Assembly (NCBI GenBank): GCA_012032575.1
Contig: JAAUSP010000078.1
Span: 1 to 18,867, forward strand
Length of the DNA stretch: 18,867 bases
Reading direction: 5' to 3'
Source: Anaerolineales bacterium
Lineage (GTDB): Bacteria; Chloroflexota; Anaerolineae; 4572-78; J111
Both the position numbers and the translations under genes were made by a program. Positions 14,231 through 18,867 of this stretch are shown piece after piece. Under the pieces are notes generated by a model, which worked only from the letters and a program-made list of their open reading frames with translations, did no database searches and was not told where the DNA came from. Position 1 is the stretch's first letter, and the number at the start of each line of letters is the position of its first letter.

Positions 14231-15526
14231 TCAGGTTGGTTTGCCATTCAGACGAGGCGGCAGAGGATCAATCATCTCTGCCTCGAGCAGGACATCGCTC
14301 TCATCAAACACGGCCAAATCCCATTCCGGGAATGGGTCGGGCCAGGTGGTCCAAATGGACGGCCCCCAGGCCAACTCAACGTTGGTCAGCAGGCAGGCAT
14401 GCAGGGCTGCCTCTAACCGGCTCCGTTCTATCTCAATGCCAATAAACACCAACTCTTGCCGCTGCTGGCAGATTTCAGCCTGATTAAATTCCCCGGATAG
14501 GGCCAGACCGCTTTCCTGATCGGCGGCAATAGTCACCGGCGACCACCAGCGCCCGCCTATTTCCAGGCTGAACACACTGCCGGCCTGCGACCAGACCGCC
14601 ACAAAATCGGGTCGTGAGGCCAGCCAGGCCAACCCTTTGGAGCGAATAACCTGCCCCATTTCCTCCGCCTGGATAAAATTCCACAGGCGTTCAGGGTGAA
14701 AAGGCCGCTCCGCCCGGTAGACAAAACTGCCGATGCCATATTCCTCCGTCTCCGGGATATGTTCGTGGTTCAGTTCCTTGATCCAGCCCGGCGTCAGGGC
14801 CGCCTCATCCAGCTTGAACAGGCCGGTGTTGAGCACCTGTTCCAGAGCAATCCGCCCATATTCGCTGCGCAGCAGCCGGGCCTCCGGGTTAAGGTGGCGC
14901 AGTATCGCTTCCAAACGGCCCAGGTCGGCTTCCTCCACCAGGTCAACCTTGTTGATGACAATGACATTGGCAAACTCCACCTGGTCTACCAGCAGATCAA
15001 CCAGGGTTCGCTCATCCATTTCATTCATCCCCAGGCCGCGCTCCCACAACTCCTCGGTTGAGTCAAAATCCTGCCAGAAGTTGAGCGCGTCTACCACCGT
15101 CACCAGGGTGTCCAGCCGGGCCACTTCCGCCAGGGATTGGCCGGTTTCATCTTCAAAGGTAAAGGTGATGGCGATGGGCAGCGGCTCGGCAATGCCGGTC
15201 GCCTCGATCAACAGGTAGTCAAAACGACCCTCCCGCGCCAGCCGCGAAACTTCGGCCAGCAGATCATCGCGCAGGGTGCAGCAAATGCAGCCGTTGGTCA
15301 GCTCGATCAGCTTTTCTTCCGTCCGGCTGAGGGCCGCGCCGCCCTCACGCACCAGTTGGGCATCTATATTAATTTCGCTCATATCGTTGACAATCACCGC
15401 CACCCGCAACCCCTGGCGATTGTTGAGGATGTGGTTGAGCAGGCTGGTTTTGCCTGCCCCCAGAAAACCGGATAAAACGGTAACAGGTAAACGAACATCA
15501 GGGGTCATATTGATCATTTTTGTCAT
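14231..15526 (-). CDS. CobW/COG0523 GTPase, ZagA/YciC-like metallochaperone
   Basis: A G3E P-loop GTPase of 431 residues from the ATG at 15526, which has AGAGGTGA about ten bases upstream. Visible motifs are the P-loop [10 protein letters not shown] (19-28), the metal-binding NGCICC (C80, C82, C83) of the COG0523 family, [11 protein letters not shown], and INKVD for guanine recognition. The C-terminal part ([20 protein letters not shown], then a long tail ending [14 protein letters not shown]) fits the YciC/ZagA branch, with a CobW_C domain. These proteins deliver zinc to client enzymes under starvation and are usual Zur targets. It begins 16 bp after the amidohydrolase gene stop, so that zinc enzyme is a candidate client. 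This is inference from co-transcription. Confidence 0.92.
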   Translation of the reverse strand: MTKMINMTPDVRLPVTVLSGFLGAGKTSLLNHILNNRQGLRVAVIVNDMSEINIDAQLVREGGAALSRTEEKLIELTNGCICCTLRDDLLAEVSRLAREGRFDYLLIEATGIAEPLPIAITFTFEDETGQSLAEVARLDTLVTVVDALNFWQDFDSTEELWERGLGMNEMDERTLVDLLVDQVEFANVIVINKVDLVEEADLGRLEAILRHLNPEARLLRSEYGRIALEQVLNTGLFKLDEAALTPGWIKELNHEHIPETEEYGIGSFVYRAERPFHPERLWNFIQAEEMGQVIRSKGLAWLASRPDFVAVWSQAGSVFSLEIGGRWWSPVTIAADQESGLALSGEFNQAEICQQRQELVFIGIEIERSRLEAALHACLLTNVELAWGPSIWTTWPDPFPEWDLAVFDESDVLLEAEMIDPLPPRLNGKPT

Positions 15527-15542
15527 CGCTTTGTTATCACCT

Positions 15543-17180
15543 CTATAGTTTGACGCAGCCAATTAGCTGGCGCTGGGGCAGATAATGGTCTAAATTAACC
15601 GGGTAGTTGGCAAAGGAAATGGTGTAATATTGCTCAAAATCTTCGCGGATTGCCATCTCAATGTCGGGATCATAATCCGGCAGCACATGAAAAATTTGCC
15701 CGGTCTGATCGCGCTCAAATTGACTGTCACGAATAATCACCTCTCCCCCTTTGATGACATATTTGGCCTGACTGAACATCTCTTTCGGGTCCGACAGTTT
15801 GGGATAGATAGCAATATCGGCATCTGCCCCAACCCCCAGATGACCTTTATGCCGTAGCCCCAGGCTTTTGGCCGGCCCAGCCCGGGTGATAATAGCGATA
15901 TCGTACAAGCTATATTCCCGATCCAGCCGGCTCAGGTTACTTCGCTCACGCGCCCAGGGATGAACCCGCTCCAACCTTTCGGCCCGGTAATCGCGCTGCA
16001 TAAGCAGCTTGATGATTTCTGGATAGGACAGAAATGGTCCGGCGTTGGGGTGGTCGGTGGTCAGAAAAACGCGCCAGGGGTCGGTCAGACTCAGGGCGAA
16101 TTCCAATCCGGTAGCCCATTGGACGGCATTGACCCGGTTGCGCTCGCTGAAAGTGTAAGGCAAAATGCCGGCCCCGCCTTCCAGTTCCAGGTCAAGATTA
16201 ACCCAGCGGTGGTGACTGCCGGCCAGTTTACCTAATTGATATTCCCACGGTCCATCGGCCGTCATGGTTGTGGTTGGGCCAAAAGCTACCTGGCCCAAAT
16301 CAACGGTGATGTGGGGATGTTCGTTGATGTACTCAACCAATTCGGGCGCGCCGGAGCGTAGGGTTGGCCAGTCGTCCCCGCCATAACCGTTGAACTGGAT
16401 ATGAGTGATATGGATCGGCCTGCCCTCTACGGCTTGCATCGTTGCCAGGGTAGTCCGGGCGTTGCCCGGCGTGCCCAGGTTATTACAGTGAACGTGAATT
16501 GGATGGGGGATGCCCAACTCTTGCTGCACCCTGGCCAGAGAAGTAATAATCTGCCGGGGTGTTACCGGAAAGGTCGCTGCCGGGTCATCCAGATGGCGCA
16601 CATTTCGGCCCCATTTCCATTGATCCACCCCGCCCGGATTGATTAACTTCATCACATAGCCGCCGGTAACCGACAAGAGCCAGGCCACGTAATCCTTCAG
16701 TCTGGCAAAATCTCCGGCAGCAATATACTTGAGCACAAAGTAGTTATTACCCATGATGACAAAGACACCCTTATCAATGATAGGAATGTCGCTTAATTCT
16801 TCATGAACATGGCGGGCCAATAAAGGCGGCGCGGCGGCTTCCATGACCGTGGTGTAGCCCATACGCGCATATTGATAGCCGGTGGCAAAGGTGGAGGGCA
16901 CACTGTAGCCAACCCCGGAACGGGTGACAGATGTGCGCGGCATCACTGCATTTCGGTGGTCCTCCGGTCGTAGTTTTCGTCCGACATTCACTTTTGGGCC
17001 GGCGATATGGGCGTGAATATCCACGCCACCGGGCATCACAATCAAACCGGTCGCGTCAATCACCGGGCTATCCGGTGGAAGTTGAGCCACAATTTGGCCC
17101 CGATCCACACAGAGGTCACGTATCTGCCCGTTAATTTGGTTGGCCGGATCGTACAGTTCACCGTTGATAATTCTGAGCAT
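15543..17180 (-). CDS. formylmethanofuran dehydrogenase subunit A-like amidohydrolase (FwdA/FmdA/FhcA), orphan
   Basis: A full-length 545-residue amidohydrolase of the FwdA family, which hydrolyses N-formyl-methanofuran through a binuclear zinc site. Ligand positions are visible: HxH in DIHAHIAG (H56, H58), the lysine to be carboxylated in [11 protein letters not shown] (K178), HVHCNN (H229, H231), ITHIQF (H260) and the catalytic aspartate in TTDHPNAGP (D376). The start has AAGGAG six bases before ATG. None of the other subunits (B, C, D) or methanofuran/methanopterin genes is in the window. The protein therefore may act alone on another formyl or amide substrate. It is flanked by WD40 and CobW genes in the zinc run. 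It could be a zinc-regulated enzyme or a CobW client; the true substrate is unknown. Confidence 0.9.
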   Translation of the reverse strand: MLRIINGELYDPANQINGQIRDLCVDRGQIVAQLPPDSPVIDATGLIVMPGGVDIHAHIAGPKVNVGRKLRPEDHRNAVMPRTSVTRSGVGYSVPSTFATGYQYARMGYTTVMEAAAPPLLARHVHEELSDIPIIDKGVFVIMGNNYFVLKYIAAGDFARLKDYVAWLLSVTGGYVMKLINPGGVDQWKWGRNVRHLDDPAATFPVTPRQIITSLARVQQELGIPHPIHVHCNNLGTPGNARTTLATMQAVEGRPIHITHIQFNGYGGDDWPTLRSGAPELVEYINEHPHITVDLGQVAFGPTTTMTADGPWEYQLGKLAGSHHRWVNLDLELEGGAGILPYTFSERNRVNAVQWATGLEFALSLTDPWRVFLTTDHPNAGPFLSYPEIIKLLMQRDYRAERLERVHPWARERSNLSRLDREYSLYDIAIITRAGPAKSLGLRHKGHLGVGADADIAIYPKLSDPKEMFSQAKYVIKGGEVIIRDSQFERDQTGQIFHVLPDYDPDIEMAIREDFEQYYTISFANYPVNLDHYLPQRQLIGCVKL

Positions 17181-17199
17181 AGTCGGCTCCTTAACTACT

Positions 17200-17207
17200 G
17201 GTTAACC
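17200..17207. promoter_or_regulatory. GGTTAACC palindrome before the amidohydrolase gene
   Basis: A perfect 8-bp palindrome in the 39-bp gap between the WD40 and FmdA-like genes, next to an AT-rich AATAATATAC stretch on the coding strand. It could be an operator, but 8 bp is within chance expectation. Confidence 0.15.
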
Positions 17208-17219
17208 TGTATATTATTT

Positions 17220-18308
17220 TCAGTTCACTCCCACCACTGCCACCACGCTCTCGGCCGTGCCGAGCGCCACCTGCCGGTCATCGGGCGACCAGCTCATCTG
17301 GGCCACAGCGGAGTCGAAGCGGGTTTGGGTCAGCGGTTTTTTGCTCTCCGCAGGCCGCCAGAGCACCAGCCGGCCATCCTGCCCCGCCGAAGCCAGCAGC
17401 AGTCCTTGATGCTGATAAGCCAGCACACTCAGCAAATCTTCGTGTTGTTCCAGCATTGTCGGTTTGGTCCCCTCCGGCCCTTGCCCGGAACAGTCCCAGA
17501 CCACCACCGTAGCGCTGCCGCCGGTCGCCAGGTAGCGGCTGGTGTGGTTCCAGGATAGCTCCCGCACCTTGGTTGGGTAGCCCCACATCTGCAAATCTTT
17601 GCCGGTCTGAGCGTACCAAAAATGCACTGTCGAGTCCTGGTCGCCGGTAGCGATGTATTTGCCGTCGGGACTCCAGGCCAGCACCAGCGAGGAGCCTTTC
17701 CAGCGAAACGAGCGGGCCTGGTCGGGCCGGTCGGGGGAGCGCAGGGTCAGGCCGCCATAAGCAGCAGCGACCAGCTCCCGGCCGCCGGGCTGCCAGGCAA
17801 TATCGGCGATGGTGCTGTCGTGGTCGTCATATTCCCGGAAAAGCTGGCCGGCTTTATCCCACAAGCGCAGCTTGCGCCCGGCCGCCGAGGCCAGGTAATC
17901 GCCCGCCGGACTCCAGGCCACCCGCTCGACCCAGGCCGTACCGCCGGTCAACGCCAGCTTTTCCTGGGCGCTGTCCACTGCCCACAGTTTCACCTGGCCA
18001 TCCTGACCGGCGCTGGCCAGGGTTGCCCCATCCGGACTCCAGGCCAGGGCGGTGGTGCCAAACCCGTGCCCCGGCCAGGGCTGCCGCACCGCCCCGTTCT
18101 GGCTGTCAAACAGGGTGATCGGGCCGCTGACCGCCGCGGCTGCCAACCAGCGCCCATCCGGTGACCAGGCCAGGGCATTGACGAAATCATCAAGGCCGGC
18201 CTGCCACCGAACCGCCAGGGTTTTGCCCCTTGCCTGGGGGGCCGCCGCTTTACGCCAGGCATGCGTTAAATCCGGCGTTGAGTTCTGCCCGATCCAGATT
18301 GCGGCCAA
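17220..18308 (-). CDS. WD40-repeat beta-propeller protein
   Basis: A protein of seven to eight WD40-like repeats and little else, built on units such as VNALAWSPDGRWLAAA, TTALAWSPDGATLASAGQDG, LVLAWSPDGKYIATGDQDS and LLLASAGQDGRLVLW. No signal peptide is seen, so it is probably cytosolic and a protein-interaction scaffold. The start is unclear. The frame opens with TTG at 18308, overlapping the upstream gene by 59 bp, while a CTG at 18218 with AGGGGC upstream would start just before the first repeat. It ends 39 bp before the amidohydrolase gene. The position between two genes with CobW domains suggests a partner of the CobW system, which is inference. Confidence 0.85.
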   Translation of the reverse strand: MAAIWIGQNSTPDLTHAWRKAAAPQARGKTLAVRWQAGLDDFVNALAWSPDGRWLAAAAVSGPITLFDSQNGAVRQPWPGHGFGTTALAWSPDGATLASAGQDGQVKLWAVDSAQEKLALTGGTAWVERVAWSPAGDYLASAAGRKLRLWDKAGQLFREYDDHDSTIADIAWQPGGRELVAAAYGGLTLRSPDRPDQARSFRWKGSSLVLAWSPDGKYIATGDQDSTVHFWYAQTGKDLQMWGYPTKVRELSWNHTSRYLATGGSATVVVWDCSGQGPEGTKPTMLEQHEDLLSVLAYQHQGLLLASAGQDGRLVLWRPAESKKPLTQTRFDSAVAQMSWSPDDRQVALGTAESVVAVVGVN

Positions 18309-18867
18309 TAAAGATCAGGTTGTTGCGGCGGGGTTCGCTGCCCCAGGGCCGGTCGGGGCGGCCATCAAACAACATATGCACTCCCTGGAAGACAAAGCGA
18401 TTGGGCTGCCCTTTAATGCTCAGGATACCTTTCATTCTAAAAATATCCGGCCCTTGCGTCATCAGCAGATTGCGCAGCCATTGATTGAATTTGTTCACAT
18501 CCAAATCGCCGGCGGTGGTGATGCCGACCGAGGTCACTTCGTCGTCGTGTTCGTGCGGCGGTTTGAATTCGCGTTCAACCTGGGCGTCGCAGCACTGGTT
18601 CAGCCCCTCCACAGCCAGGTCAAATTCGCTGGGGTGGTGTTCGGTAAAGAGGCCGTACAGCCCCGGCTGCTCGATGTGCAGATTGAAAACCATCGCCTGG
18701 CCGGTGTCGGTCGTCAAGGGTAAGCGATAAAGGTACGGGCCGGGGGTGATGGGCGACCCGTTGTAGGAGCGGGCCTCTTCGCGGGCGGCAAAAGCCAGTT
18801 CGGCACTGCGCAGGCTGTCGTCGGTGTGCAGGGTGGCGGCGGCCAGCGGGGTCAGGGCGATGTCCAT
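18250..18867 (-). CDS. protein with C-terminal CobW_C domain, open at window edge
   Basis: 205 residues are visible. The first Met codon coincides with the last base of the window, so the true start may lie beyond it. Residues about 107-203 form a CobW C-terminal domain: DDEVTSVGI, FRMKGILSIKGQPNRFVFQG, RPWGSEP and NLIFIGRNLDRAELNAGF. Before it is a region I do not recognise (about 1-100), including TPGPYLYRLPL, MVFNLHIEQPGLYGLFTEHH and QCCDAQ, with His and Cys residues that could bind metal. No P-loop GTPase domain is in the visible part. Either it lies upstream outside the window or this is a CobW_C protein without GTPase. The stop lies inside the WD40 reading frame, so the two genes overlap or are closely coupled. 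Confidence 0.75.
   Translation of the reverse strand: MDIALTPLAAATLHTDDSLRSAELAFAAREEARSYNGSPITPGPYLYRLPLTTDTGQAMVFNLHIEQPGLYGLFTEHHPSEFDLAVEGLNQCCDAQVEREFKPPHEHDDEVTSVGITTAGDLDVNKFNQWLRNLLMTQGPDIFRMKGILSIKGQPNRFVFQGVHMLFDGRPDRPWGSEPRRNNLIFIGRNLDRAELNAGFNACLA

Noticed and set aside
17622..18723. Long + strand ORFs opposite the WD40 and CobW_C genes
   Set aside because: High-GC shadow frames; the minus-strand products have clear repeats and domain motifs.

Overview
The window reads as a metal-homeostasis island from a GC-moderate bacterium, most likely a Chloroflexota (Anaerolineae-type) lineage. That assignment is inference from gene style: lipoprotein binding proteins with Pro/Thr-rich linkers, a divergent FeoB, and a stray Cas6. 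No rRNA or other taxonomic marker is present.

Left edge (1-1800), accessory and eroded. It holds the 3' part of a cas6 CRISPR endoribonuclease gene on the + strand, damaged by an inserted G-rich hairpin element and a 1-nt frameshift. Next come a near-consensus sigma70-type promoter on the + strand with no sense gene behind it, a small SAM methyltransferase on the - strand, and a ~70-bp relic of an ABC ATPase. No CRISPR array is visible.

Main region (1801-18867), all on the - strand with short gaps or overlaps, so it looks like one very long operon or a chain of coupled operons. In transcription order: a protein with a C-terminal CobW_C domain (open at the window edge), a WD40 propeller, an orphan formylmethanofuran-dehydrogenase-subunit-A-like amidohydrolase, a CobW/ZagA-type GTPase, a large AztD-like zinc metallochaperone carrying a LysM domain and a second propeller, a zinc-binding lipoprotein, a doubtful 61-aa ORF, cysteine-free ribosomal protein L33, an unknown 88-aa protein, a GreA paralogue, a flavin oxidoreductase, an unknown 62-aa protein, zinc-ribbon-less ribosomal protein S14, a divergent FeoB, a DtxR/MntR-like regulator, a Fur/Zur regulator, a His-rich zinc-binding lipoprotein, the ABC ATPase and the ABC permease.

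How they fit together (inference): this is the gene set of a zinc-starvation response. One ABC core is served by two binding proteins, with AztD as periplasmic donor. A CobW GTPase acts as cytosolic metallochaperone, possibly for the adjacent zinc-dependent amidohydrolase. Zinc-free ribosomal proteins spare zinc, and two metal-type regulators give control. The most unusual points are the fused AztD-LysM-propeller protein, the orphan FmdA next to CobW, a DtxR homologue that has lost its primary metal ligands, and the joining of feoB to a zinc operon.

Three genes (cas6, the flavoprotein, aztD) each carry a single-base frameshift at a short G/C or T run. This may reflect sequencing error rather than real decay.
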